Source: Pinus tabuliformis (taxonomy: Eukaryota > Streptophyta > Pinopsida > Pinales > Pinaceae). Taken from it: 64,000 bases of DNA. The stretch is taken from assembly GCA_031772625.1 (NCBI GenBank), contig CM062807.1, positions 1,152,187,007 through 1,152,251,006 of the forward strand. Direction: 5' to 3'. The notes under the pieces were generated by a model, which saw nothing but the letters and a program-made list of their open reading frames with translations, was not told the origin of the DNA and made no database searches. Below, piece after piece: positions 24,165 through 34,669 of the stretch. Both the position numbers and the translations under genes were made by a program. Within the stretch, counting starts at the first letter, position 1, and every line of letters begins with the position of its first letter.

Positions 24165-25748
24165 TTATTCATGGCAATCAGGTGGATGGAATGAAGGTTC
24201 AAGAGATACATCTGATGTAAAAGGACCATTTAGGGATGATGATTGACTTGGAGCTATGCTTGGGCCTGGAAATGAAAGCTGATCAATGGTGACAATCTTG
24301 CCTTCATGTAGGAAACACATCACCCATAAGAGAGTTGAAACAATAGCCTCCCTATTATAAACATAGTCACGTCCAAGGAGTAGATTGTAATCTAATGGTC
24401 CTGGGACTACCATCACATTCAGATGAACAATTTTTCTTCCCAAAGTAATCGGTAATTTAGGAAGGATCCCTAACGGTCGACTGGTTCCTTTGTTAAAGCC
24501 TGACAGATTTTGAGTAACAGGCATAAGTGATGGCGAACCAAGCGCTTTCCAAGCAATTGAGGAAAGGATACTCACTGATGCCCCTTCATCTATAATAGTG
24601 CCAGACACAATCATTTTACGAACTTGTACTATGATCCAGAAAGGTACATTGGAAGGAAGGCGGGATCTTGCTAGTCGATTCCAATCAAAGGAAGTGACTA
24701 GACTGCTTGGAGGGGGCACCGAATAAATGGGAGAAATAACCCCTTGATTTACGAGAGCTGGGGGATTTTCTTCCTGTTGTGAAGGAATGGGTGGATTGCC
24801 CCCAAGTTCATCAGAATCTGAAGTAACAAAAAGAATTTGAATGGTATCGTTCTCACTCTCTTCAGGAAGAGTATGATTTTCTGAAGGTAAAACTGGGTCA
24901 ACTGTCACCTCAACTTGTTGATTTTGATCGAGCATGGACTCATGAGATTCACTTTCAAAGAGAGTGGTTTCGACTGACGGTTGATTTAAGTAAATCAGTT
25001 TTTCAACTAGTAAAGGACTTCGAGAGAGTTTCCTGTAGCCAGATGGAAGTTGCTGTAGTGATGCAAGATGGTTATCGAACGCTCTTTTGGCTTCATCCAA
25101 AAAAGTCCAAAGGTGAAGGTGATGGTTCCCTTCACATAACTTACATGGAAATCTAAGATTTCTCATTTGTTCATGAACTTTACTATTACTAGTTGAAGGT
25201 GTGTTATCAACATGATCTCCAGTAGTTGATGACACAGGATGTTGCGAACGGGGAGACCATTCTCTCAAGATCCGAGGAAAACAAGGAAAATCTCGAGAAA
25301 AATGGTCACCTGCACAAACTATGCATGGAAATTTGGCTTTTGAAAGTCTAGTGTGCGGATTTTCACTAGATGATGCATGGTTGCCCCCTTGCTGAATTGG
25401 CTTCTTCTTCTTCTCCTTCCCTTTCTTCTTCTTCTCAGCCACCTGGCTACTAGCATCACTACTTTCACCAAGCGAAGAGGAGGAAGGGGAGGGAGAAACA
25501 AACGAAGAAGAAGGCGAAGGGTCAACTTCAGTATCAACTGGAGGCTGATTCGATTGCGAAGGAATTACGGTATTTTGAACCACAGAGGTTGAGAATAGCC
25601 AAACTGGCAGGCCAATGGTAATTCCTGAAAGGGACAATGTGGCCATATACAGAGCACCAATATTTCCCCAAGAAGAAAAAGGACTAGGATTCCCCTCAAA
25701 AGGGATTCCTTGATTGGTGGATCCCAGATTTGTCTCCATATATCTCAA
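24165..25748 (-). CDS. Element B gag-protease frame (fossil)
   Basis: 527 codons on the minus strand, the only long frame of element B. Residues about 70-125 are Ser/Pro-rich and then a Lys-rich stretch. Two Cys/His clusters follow (CIVCAGDHF near 140 and CKLCEGNHH near 205) that resemble zinc knuckles. Residues about 375-480 look like a retropepsin-like protease: a flap region (LSGFNKGTSRPLGILPKLPI) and a DYNLLLGRDYV end, which is common in gag-pro of plant gypsy elements. No RT follows. It starts near the right of the element, in agreement with the primer site at 27496. The gag capsid core itself is not obvious. Confidence 0.65.
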   Translation of the reverse strand: MRYMETNLGSTNQGIPFEGNPSPFSSWGNIGALYMATLSLSGITIGLPVWLFSTSVVQNTVIPSQSNQPPVDTEVDPSPSSSFVSPSPSSSSLGESSDASSQVAEKKKKGKEKKKKPIQQGGNHASSSENPHTRLSKAKFPCIVCAGDHFSRDFPCFPRILREWSPRSQHPVSSTTGDHVDNTPSTSNSKVHEQMRNLRFPCKLCEGNHHLHLWTFLDEAKRAFDNHLASLQQLPSGYRKLSRSPLLVEKLIYLNQPSVETTLFESESHESMLDQNQQVEVTVDPVLPSENHTLPEESENDTIQILFVTSDSDELGGNPPIPSQQEENPPALVNQGVISPIYSVPPPSSLVTSFDWNRLARSRLPSNVPFWIIVQVRKMIVSGTIIDEGASVSILSSIAWKALGSPSLMPVTQNLSGFNKGTSRPLGILPKLPITLGRKIVHLNVMVVPGPLDYNLLLGRDYVYNREAIVSTLLWVMCFLHEGKIVTIDQLSFPGPSIAPSQSSSLNGPFTSDVSLEPSFHPPDCHE

Positions 25749-27517
25749 CCTAAGATCAACTAAGGAACAAGGATGTTATTCCAAATTCAATTAATTTTAA
25801 AGACGCTTTGACACAACTTTGTTTTTTCAGTTTTTAAGAGTCAAGAAAAAGCTAAAGATGACTCTAGTCTCATTTGATTTTTAATGAGCCTGAAGTGACA
25901 AGTGCTCAGATGGACCTTTTCTTTTAAAGAGTCGAAAAGGAATGAAAGTGACTACTCTGGAAAATATAGACAGAGGGATTACCAAACCAATCAAAAAACT
26001 GCAATATACACCTTGGTGATAAATTAAAGAGAAATTACCAAGGACTTATGTACGACAGTCAATCTTCCTGAATGCTGTGTTCAGTGCATTGTGATCGATA
26101 GGGCGGCAGACTCGGCTTCCTATGGATAAAGGATATAAGTCTATTGTGGTCTCCCAATATATACGCGACGGTACAGGGAGCACAAGTCCGTGCTAGCACT
26201 TGTCGTATCAAGGAGGAGGAATCACCCAACCTTTGATGAAAACGATAGTTACTAGTTTTTACAACGTCGGAACACGTCTCTAGCCTAGACCTCTAGATGT
26301 GTTGCGTTAAGTTCCAAAGTGTTGTTAGGTTCATTGAGATTTATTTTAGAGTTGATCTTGTTTAAAGTTTGCCTTTTAATGGTTCACCGCGTGATGTTGA
26401 TTTGAAATTCCTAAAAATGCAATCTACAATGATAAACAATCGTTGTTTATTTTGATCAATGAAAATCCTAGCTACTAGGGAAAGAAGATTACAATTCTTT
26501 CAAACAAAGAGAAAAGAGCACACACTAGTGCATTTTCCTAAATCATATTTTGCACACAAACTAAATGCAAATGAATGTATTTGTTTTTTGTTCTCCTTAA
26601 TGTAAAAATGCCAAAAAGGAAAATTGAATGCAGCAAAGATCTGAAATATTTCTTTCAAAATGACATTTCGACAATTTCTTCTTCAGAAGAGAAAGGAAGA
26701 CTAAACGACACTTTTCAATTTTGAATGAAAAAATGCTTTCGACACTTCGAATATCAACAAATCAAATCAAATACTTGATGAAAAGTTCAATCAACTATTC
26801 AGGGAAGGAAGAATCAACAACACTTCTCTTTTTGACACAAAACGACAGTTACGACACTTTTTGTACCAAAGCGACAAATCGATTTAAGAAACTTTTCGAC
26901 AAAGGATTGTAAATGATGAACAAATACATAAAAACATTTACTAATCCTAATCAATGGAGGCTAATCAATGTGATGCAAGGAGGTTTCAGTAAAGAGGCAC
27001 TGTTCATAAGCAGCAAAACAACTAAATGAAACTGAAAACAAGGACAAAAACCCCCAATTTCTAGAATGGAAATAGGTTCAGTCAGTCATCGCACCTGGGC
27101 TTCACAAAAATAGGGATGCATCGCACTTTACACACTCGGGAGGTGTGATGCATACTAGTTTATAGTGACAGACAGTACGATGGGCCAGGGAGTGCAACTG
27201 AAATGGGTTTTGGCTCAGATGAGCAGTTGTTTTCAGTAAGTTAAGTTGAGCTATGATGGACAATAAAGAGAAAAGTACAGAGGCAAGTCTTGAGAGGTTA
27301 CTGAGCTACCAAAAGGGGATCTAGAATGCTTGTAAGTCAAATGTTTAATTCATAAACTAAACCAGAGATTGATTGAAGCAACATTCATCTACTATGCAAT
27401 TGCAGAGCAAGAGCAGTTCGAAGGCTACCTGGCTGACTTCAAGCTCTGTCTATAGTTTATAAAACAAACAATAACAACAAACAAACATCTATTCGATCCC
27501 CAATGGAGTCGCCATTT
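25749..27517 (-). other. Element B 5' leader region
   Basis: Between the 5' LTR of B and its gag-protease frame, minus sense. It holds the primer site at 27496-27514. No supported coding region; AT-rich with scattered CGACACTT and ACGACA phrases near 26660-26900. Confidence 0.55.
27496..27514 (-). other. Primer binding site of element B
   Basis: Minus strand TGGCGACTCCATTGGGGAT, four bases inside the LTR at 27518. It differs from the tRNA-Met site used by A, C, D and F and recalls Tat/Ogre-type elements. It fixes the orientation of B. Confidence 0.7.
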
Positions 27518-28558
27518 TGTTTCTGGGAAAACTAGTGTCTTTTCAAACGACTAGCCCTCTAGGTTTGGCAGCTACCCTAGAAACAACAGTTTAAAGAAAT
27601 TCACGATTTCTTCTATGTATAACAGATAAGAGAAAGACAAAGGGACCAACCTAGAACTTCCGCTTATTCCCTTGCTTGATCTCTCTCCCCCTTGACAGAG
27701 CTTGCAACTCCTCCCTGTACTTATCCCGCTTGGAGAGTACCTGTAGAGACACAGTAACAAAGAACCATCAAAGCATCTTGATCTATTATATCATAAGCAT
27801 TACAGAATCAGATGTATAATGAACATATAATAACATTCACAAATAAGAACATTCATGATTGCACAATCATATGGAAGAAAACTTGAAGAACTTTATTAAA
27901 TAGAAGGGAGAATTACAACCCAATTGTCTGATCCAACATCATCCTCCCAGCATCAATCCCTCTTCACCTCATGAAATAGCAAGATCACACCAACAATACA
28001 ATTCTCTTTCCTCAAATACAAACTATTAGCACTTCCTTGCAATTCACAAAATTCCAACCTCTGGATCTCTTAGATGAGGGATCCATTTATAGATGTGTGC
28101 AAGGGTGTGAGTCATCTCTGGGGTTTTGATTAGTGTCATTCCACTTGTTACATTTGGTTCCACTTGGAGATTTCTTGGATCTCTTACTCATCCCTAGGCG
28201 AATTCAGAGAGGCAAGTGTCATAGGAGAAGTTTCTGGAAGATTCCATGATCAACCACCTAGAAAACTGTCTCAGACATTTGTCCATCCTCGCCCATCGCA
28301 CCCTACAGAAGGCCTAATTAGTATGCATCACACCTGAGTAGTGTACCACTCAGTATGCATCGCACCTGGCCAGTGTAGTAGTCAGTATGGTACAATTTAG
28401 GCTATTTCTGGATGGCTTTTTAGACAAAACTTTTGGGGAATGATGTAATCAGATGATCATGCTCTTTTAGGGTATGAAACAACTCTTTTAGGGGTTGATG
28501 AACCCTAGTTTATCGACATATAAGTTTGGGGTTGAAGTGCCCAAATATGTCTATAGCA
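27518..28558 (-). repeat. Element B 5' LTR
   Basis: 1041 bp, pair of 10532-11536. On the + strand it runs TGTTTCTGGG to CTATAGCA and is followed by the AGGAG target duplication. Confidence 0.85.
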
Positions 28559-28563
28559 AGGAG

Positions 28564-31271
28564 TTGCTTGAGAAGGGGTTCATCAGACCTAGCACATCAC
28601 CATGTGGGTCTCCAATGGTTTTTGTGAGAAAGAAAGATGGCCCGTGGAGAATGTACATTGATTACCGAGCACTGAATAAGATAACGATAAAAACCACTAT
28701 CCTCTTCCTCGCATAGATGATCTATTAGATCAATTAAAGGAAGCTGTTTATTTTTCCAAGTTAGACTTGCATAGTGGATATCACCAGGTCAGAGTTACAT
28801 AACAACATGCATGGAAGACTGCTTTCAAAACAAAGCAGGGATTGTATGAGTGGCTGGTTATGCCTTTTGGCTTAACTAATACTCCTGCTCCTTTCATGAG
28901 AATTATGAATGATGTACTCAAACCTTTTCTTGATGATTTTGTTATTGTATATTTAGATGACATTCTTATATTTAGCAAAACATGGGAAGAACATTTAAAG
29001 CATGTTAAGCAGATCCTAAATGTTTTGAAAAGAGAAAAACTTCATGTTAAACTCTCAAAGTGTGAATTTGGCAAAACATCTTTGAATTATTTGGGACACA
29101 TAGTAGGGGGTGGTGAATTGAAGATAGATCCCTCTAAGGTGGCAGTCATTGTAAACTGGCCTAAACCCAAATCTGCTACAGAAGTGAGAAGCTTCTTAGG
29201 AGCAGCACAATATTGGAGAAAGTTCATCTCTAATCTTTCCTTAATTGTAGCTCCCTTACATACTTTGACAGGATTGAATAAGGTGTTTCAGTGGGGAGGC
29301 AAACAGCAGAAAGCCTTTGACACCTTGAAAGAAAATATTAGTACAACACTAGTACTAGCACTGCCTAATCTTCAAAGACCATTTGAGATCCAAACAGATG
29401 CTAGTGACTATGCCATGGGAGCAGTGTTGATACAACACAATAAACCCATATGTTATCATTCTGAGACATTTAATTCTGCAGTAGTTAACTATCCAACATA
29501 TGATAAAGAATTGTATGCATGAGTACAGAGTGTGAAAAAGTGCAAACATTACCTAATGGGCAAAGAGACAGTCATACATACTGATCATCAACCACTTCAA
29601 TATTTACACTCCCAAACTAAGTTGCAATAATCAAGACACTATAGGTGGATGGGGTTTCTACAACAGTTTGATTTAGTCATCAGATATAAAAAGGGCATAC
29701 ACAATAAAGTTGCAGATATGTTATCTAGACCTATTATAAATGCATCTACTATACTTAAACATAATTCAATATCGCATGAGAGCTACATTGAACAATATGC
29801 TCAAGATATAGATTTTAAAGATGTATATGTAACTTTAAGTCGGGGAAAACGAGTAGAAGAATTGGATTATCACATTAAGGACCAACTCTTGTATCATTGT
29901 GAGAAGTTATGCATTCCATAAACTGAAAGGGTAAAGATAATTCGAGAAGCACTCACTTCTCTAATTTCAGGTCACTTTCTGGTAAGCAAAACGGCTGCAC
30001 AACTGCAAAGATTTTGTTATTGGAAAAAAATGAATGAGACAGTTTCTAGATATGTAAGAGGGTGTACCATGTGTGCTAAAAGCAAACCCAACAATAGAAA
30101 ACTAGGCTTGTACACTCCACTACTAGTTCTTTCTCATCCTTGGGAAAGTATTTCCATGGACTTTGTTGGAGGACTACCTAAATCAAGGAAAGGTCATGAC
30201 TATTTATATGTTGTTGTGAATAGGTTCAACAAAATGTGTATTTTCATACCTTGTAACAAACAGATTACAACTGAACAAACTGCAAAACTGTTCTTTCAGC
30301 ATGTATGGGTTCATTTTGGATTACCCACTTCCTTTATATCTGATCGAGACACTCGATTTGTTGGGAAGTTTTGGTCGAGTCTGTGGGAACTGATGGACAC
30401 CAGACTAAAGAAAAGCACAAATTTTCATCCACAAATAGATGGCTCGACAAAAGTAGTCAACGGGACAGTGATCCAATTGCTCAGAGGCTATTGCAGCAAG
30501 CATCCAAAGCTTTGGGATGAACATTTGTGTTATGTGCAACATGCCTACAACTGAGCAAAACATTCTTCTACACAGAAATCTCCTTTTGAGATCTATTTTG
30601 GTTTCACACCAAGGTCTCCCTTGGATTTTTTCTTTGGTAAAGACATAGCAGTTGATGGACATAGTGATGTGGACAAGGCAACCAAGTTCATTGAACAAAT
30701 CCAAGAGATTCACCAGGTAGTACAAGAATAGCTGGAGAAGAGCCAGGCCAAATACAAGACAAGGCATGACAAGCATCGGATGGAGCATAGTTTCCAAGTT
30801 GGTGATCAAGTCTGGCTGTATATCAGCAAGGACAGAATGCAAGGTGTAGGTAAAGATCTTAAGCAAATAAGGTATGGACCTTTCAAGATACTTGAGAAAA
30901 TTGGTGAGAATGATTTTCGCCTTGATTTACCAGCTTACATGAACATCTACTAAGTTGTTAATGCAAACAACTTGAGACTATTTGAACCTTCATTAATTGA
31001 AGATCCCGAAGAGTAAAGTCAATTGCCTTCTATTGATGATCTTTTACCTGAATATCTCAATGAATTGCAAGAAGACACAGTTCTAGATAGGAAGGTGAGG
31101 ACGATGCGCAGGGGAGATGTTGAGTACTTCAAGATTGGACTCAAGGGTTCCAAGCCAAGTAGTGCAAAATGGATAGAGATTGGACAAGTGAGACAGTTAT
31201 AACCTCACTTAGCTGATGCTTGAAAACTAAATTTTGGTGGTCCAAAAGCTTTTTTTTCAATGGGAAGGCCG
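28564..31271 (+). other. Element A RT-RNase H-integrase 3' part (fossil)
   Basis: Resumes the RT of element A ([19 protein letters not shown]) directly after element B. It runs through YLDDILIFS, RNase H (DASDYAMGAVL), the integrase zinc finger and core, and the chromodomain-like end. It is closely similar to 18545-20837 of element C, marking A and C as sisters. The polypurine tract is at about 31258-31271. Confidence 0.85.
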
Positions 31272-32725
31272 TGATCCGAATTGGATCCTTAAACATTTCC
31301 ATGACTGTTTCAAATTATTTCAGGCTTCAAAATATTATGAATAACAAGCTTATCAGAAATAACCTCTAGAAAATGGTAATTGTGGCCAACATGAAACAAC
31401 GAGGACCCTCGGTCAAAGCGCGCTGATCGTTGGCCCATGGAGACCGTGCATGGACACAAATTGGTAATCGGAAGCCCAAATCTAGAAATAGAGGCAGTTT
31501 CTGATACGCTGATTGCGTATCGTAGGGAAAAACCCTCAGAGAAGGAAAAGCCTTGAGCGCTCAGTCACGAGGAAAATGAGAAACCATGCAGAAATCGTCA
31601 GAAGGTGGGTCCCGCACCCGAAACTAGCAGCATATCGTGTGCAATTCGAGTGATAAGTGGGTTTGGCCAAGTTCAGCACGATGCCATACATCGGGCGACA
31701 CGTGTCCAACGAATGAGAGAGAAAACCTCTTACATCGCGTGAGTAATGGTCAAGCAACTTACCTGCGCGATATAGATGGGGACTGTAGGATCTAGAGGCT
31801 CCAGATCAACGGCGGAGAATTAACCTGATGGATGACCGGATTCGACAGGAAATTAGATTGAGGCACATAAAGAGTTGAGGTCTGGCATGACCGATGCACT
31901 GGTAGAAGAATCAATTTCACGGGCAAATCCCGGAGTTACAGAAATAACGACCATTCAAAGAAAACTGACACTCAGTTCATAAGGCGACAAGTGGCCACCT
32001 CTCTGTGCAATGTTACACAATGATGATGATGCAGAGCAGGGGAATTCCAGCGGACAGAGGCAGGTTATCCAGAGAGCTGAGAAGAGAAACGAACAGTCAG
32101 GGAGCATATTGGCTTTAAGCCACGAATAGACAAAGAGCAGAGGGGAACAAAAGTAGAGAAAGAAGTGAATCACAGAGAACAGAGAAGCTGTGCTGACCTG
32201 CAGAGCAAAGGTAGCATTGAGTAGACAGAGACAAAGAGAGTCCGAGAGTCTGTGAACTCCAGAGAAGGATTGAGAGGTTCAAGCAACTCCTTTGTGTATA
32301 CCTGTCAGGTATTGAGTACCAAATTGGACTAATTCCATTGAGACCGGTTGAGGCCGAGATTCAGTAAGGGGGAGTCTGTGTACTCTAGAGGCTTGGGGGA
32401 TCCAAGTACCACCCTACTGATCATTATCTATTAAGTGAGACTCAAATTGAGCTCCTTATTGTAAGAACTCTGTTTCAAGATAAAATAGAAAAGGCCACCA
32501 CTGAAGGGTGGACCAGGAGACATAACCCAAGAGGATTGGGTGAACTCCTTATTAAATTTGTTATGTTCTTGTATTTGCTTACTGTGTTTCTCTTACTGTT
32601 TCAAGTGTCTGTGTATTTCACAATTTTATCGATCCATTGCTTAAAATAACATAGACACACCCCAACACATGAGTCTGTAATACCTTCATTAATCAACTGA
32701 GATTATTCAGAACGATTTCAGATCA
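31272..32725 (+). repeat. Element A 3' LTR
   Basis: 1454 bp, TGATCCGAATTGG to CAGATCA, pair of 7103-8560, followed by the CTTTC target duplication. Confidence 0.9.
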
Positions 32726-32730
32726 CTTTC

Positions 32731-33320
32731 AATATCTTTATAACAAGCCACTCATTAAAAAAACATTTATAAACATGGGACATTTCAATATATCGAAAAT
32801 GACTCTAAAAACCTTCGAATGCCTTCTATGTTAAAATCCTTCAAACTTTATGGCAAAACCTTTTATATTTCATAAACTTTTATCACCATGAATAACCCAT
32901 AAACTTTTAATAAATCCGTCCTTCAAAAAACCACAACGCTTTAATATGGGTCAAAAGAATCCACGTAAATTTAAAAAATAAAAACAAAACCTTCCGTGGC
33001 CCTTTAAAAACCTTTCTCAAAAGATCATTTAAAACCTTCACGTGATTGTTGACCATAAGTGGTTGTTTTCCCACGCGCCTCTCGGATTCTTTTTTGTTTT
33101 GATTGGATTCAAAGCAGCCGCGGAAGCAGAGGCGGCAAAAACACTTTTTCTTCAATAAAAAGCTTTTAACGTTCGGCTTGATGCGTTGAGGCTGCGGCCA
33201 TCACTCTGTTCAAATATAAAAAACCACAAGCTACAGAGTATCATTCAGCAGCGGTTTTTATTATTATTATTATTATTCTCAGCTTAATCGATTAGACACT
33301 AAAGCTCTGCACATCATGGC
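32731..33320 (-). other. Element E 5' leader region
   Basis: Inner part of element E next to its 5' LTR. No coding region is supported. It holds a short TTA/ATT microsatellite at about 33257-33277. A weak primer-site-like phrase (GATGTGCAGAGC, minus) lies near 33305-33316. Confidence 0.5.
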
Positions 33321-33617
33321 TGTGGGCTCTTTAGATCTCAGTTTTTTTCTCAGAAATTCACACATAAAACACACTAGATGCAGCTTTTCTATTGATCACA
33401 CAAAATTTGATACTTACAATGAGCCTAGTGAAGGGTATTTATGCTTTTCCAACTAGCGACTTACCTAATATATTTTGACATGCAACAATATGCAATCACA
33501 CACTCAAAGTAGTCTATCACTTAACTCGACTTGACTCAACACTCAAACACTCAATCAATCAACTAACTCTCTAAATTTAGCTAACTCCAGATTCGGGAGT
33601 AATTACAATTTTTAATA
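33321..33617 (-). repeat. Element E 5' LTR
   Basis: Pair of 4754-5057. Strong alignment begins at CAGAAATTCACACATAAAAC (33351). The inner edge is uncertain, and TGTGGG at 33321 is the likely terminus. It is followed by the GAGAG target duplication. Confidence 0.7.
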
Positions 33618-34054
33618 GAGAGGAGAGGTTAATTGACGGTGAGGAGAGGGGTTAATTGTTTGAATTTTTTCTAAACATCAGATTTTAAAATATTTCTCAA
33701 TTTACAATCAATGTAAGTTTAAGATTATCTGAATTGAGTTTTATGTGAGTAGAAATATTTAGGAAGCTATTTTAGAAGTCTATCATATAATTGAAATAAT
33801 TGTGTATCCATTTCTAACCATCAAATATGGTTCTTTATCAAGACCATTAAGATGATGAACCAGATTTTCCAAAAGAGTCTCCAATTATTAGTCCATCAGA
33901 TAATTGAAATAATTGTAATTGTTTATCCATTTATGACCATCAAATGTGATTCTTCATCAACAACATTAATATGATAAACCACATTTTCCAAACACGTCGA
34001 CAATTATTTCTATTATGTGATGGATAAGTAAAAGAGTTGGCTAAAAAGGTTCAG
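33618..34054 (+). other. CRK intron, left copy (3' part)
   Basis: Aligns with 61080-61500 of the right copy (GAGAGGAGAGGTTAAT start, then ACCATCAAATGTGATYCTTC). It contains an internal near-repeat (CATTAAGATGATRAACCA, three times), present in both copies and so older than the duplication. Confidence 0.7.
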
Positions 34055-34171
34055 GATTATCAACTAAAAATACAAATAATATTGGATGATTTGCATGGGA
34101 TTCTACTTGATGGCAGAGAGGTTGCAGTGAAACGGCTGCGCATAGGTTCAAAGCAAGGAGACATTGAATTT
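34055..34171 (+). pseudogene. CRK ATP-lysine exon, first half, left copy
   Basis: Encodes LHGILLDGREVAVKRLRIGS and then KQGDIEF, the beta-3 strand with the ATP-anchoring lysine (VAVK). It is cut by element F directly after AATTT. The exon resumes at 39441. Confidence 0.8.
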
Positions 34172-34577
34172 TGTTGGAACTACTACACACCTACATGTGG
34201 ACTCTTAGTTAGAGCATGGGACTACATGTAAGATTCCTTTTGCATGATTTACTCCTTGATTTGCTCATTCTCTAACTCCGCAACTGGTTAGTTCTTCTGC
34301 ATGATTTACTCCCTGGTTTGCTCCTTCTCTCACTCCGCAACTGGCTAGTTATCTCCGGAATTTGTTGTAGGTGTTGAGTCTTCTCATTGATCACCACTAT
34401 GGTGCATTACCTTGGGATTTTCACCCAGTAATGCTATATCATGAGCATTGTAACCTATTTTCTAATGAACCATTCTTTTGTTCTTTCGATTTTCTTTTAG
34501 TGTTTTTGCTCTGCAAAGCTGTGTGTTCAACCTTTACTAGCTATATTCATCTGTGTAGGTTTTCTAACACATTCACA
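34172..34577 (+). repeat. Element F 5' LTR
   Basis: 406 bp, TGTTGGAACTAC to ACATTCACA, directly abutting the primer site. Inside it, CTCCTTCTYTMACTCCGCAA and the ATGATTTACTCC phrase are doubled. Confidence 0.9.
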
Positions 34578-34591
34578 TGGTATCAGAGCCC
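34578..34591 (+). other. Primer binding site of element F
   Basis: TGGTATCAGAGCCC, tRNA-Met type, directly after the 5' LTR. Confidence 0.85.
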
Positions 34592-34669
34592 ATAGCTTGC
34601 TAGATAAAAGGCGCACCAGTACTTTATTTTGCAAGTATTACAACTTGGAGATCGAAGATCGACAAAAAA

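Larger units (their letters stand above)
10532..28558 (-). mobile_element. Element B: large gag-protease-only LTR element nested in A
   Basis: Minus-strand element inserted in the RT region of A. LTRs lie at 10532-11536 (3') and 27518-28558 (5'), with a perfect AGGAG target duplication (10527-10531 and 28559-28563). A polypurine tract (CTTTAGGGGGCAAC on minus) sits at 11537-11550. The primer site lies at 27496-27514, reading TGGCGACTCCATTGGGGAT on minus, of the kind I recall from Tat/Ogre-like gypsy elements. One gag-protease frame lies at 24165-25748, and I find no RT, RNase H or integrase in the rest. Without element C it is about 7.6 kb. It is probably a non-autonomous derivative. LTRs differ by about 5%. 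Confidence 0.85.
7103..32725 (+). mobile_element. Element A: Ty3/gypsy element nested in E
   Basis: Full-length gypsy fossil with LTRs 7103-8560 and 31272-32725 (TGATCC...CAGATCA) and a perfect CTTTC target duplication (7098-7102 and 32726-32730). It has a tRNA-Met type primer site at 8563-8574 (TGGTATCAGAGC) and a polypurine tract just before 31272. Parts in order: gag (about 8625-9700, zinc knuckle CTHCKKDGH), protease (about 9830-10240), RT (begins about 10440, continues 28564-29150 with YLDDIL), RNase H (about 29360-29620), integrase (about 29900-30700) and a C-terminal chromodomain-like tail (about 30780-31200). Gypsy order with a GPF-type integrase tail suggests a chromovirus-like lineage. 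Broken, about ten interruptions, plus element B inside. LTRs differ by about 8-9%. Confidence 0.9.
4754..33617 (-). mobile_element. Element E: old copia-like non-autonomous LTR element, host of the nest
   Basis: Oriented on the minus strand and inserted in a CRK intron. LTRs lie at 4754-5057 (3' LTR) and about 33321-33617 (5' LTR), differing by roughly 12%. A GAGAG target duplication flanks both outer ends (4749-4753 and 33618-33622). A polypurine tract (TAAGGGGGAA on minus) abuts the left LTR at 5058-5067. Without the nested elements it is about 3.2 kb. Its interior has a copia-type gag piece (UBN2-like: KATTSKEAWKFLEAEFGARG, minus, near 6430-6560) and a long acidic reading frame, and no reverse transcriptase. 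It is a broken fossil and the oldest of the nest. Confidence 0.8.

Noticed and set aside
25319-25592. Arginine-rich and leucine-rich frames inside element B
   Set aside because: Shadows of the gag-protease frame in other frames.
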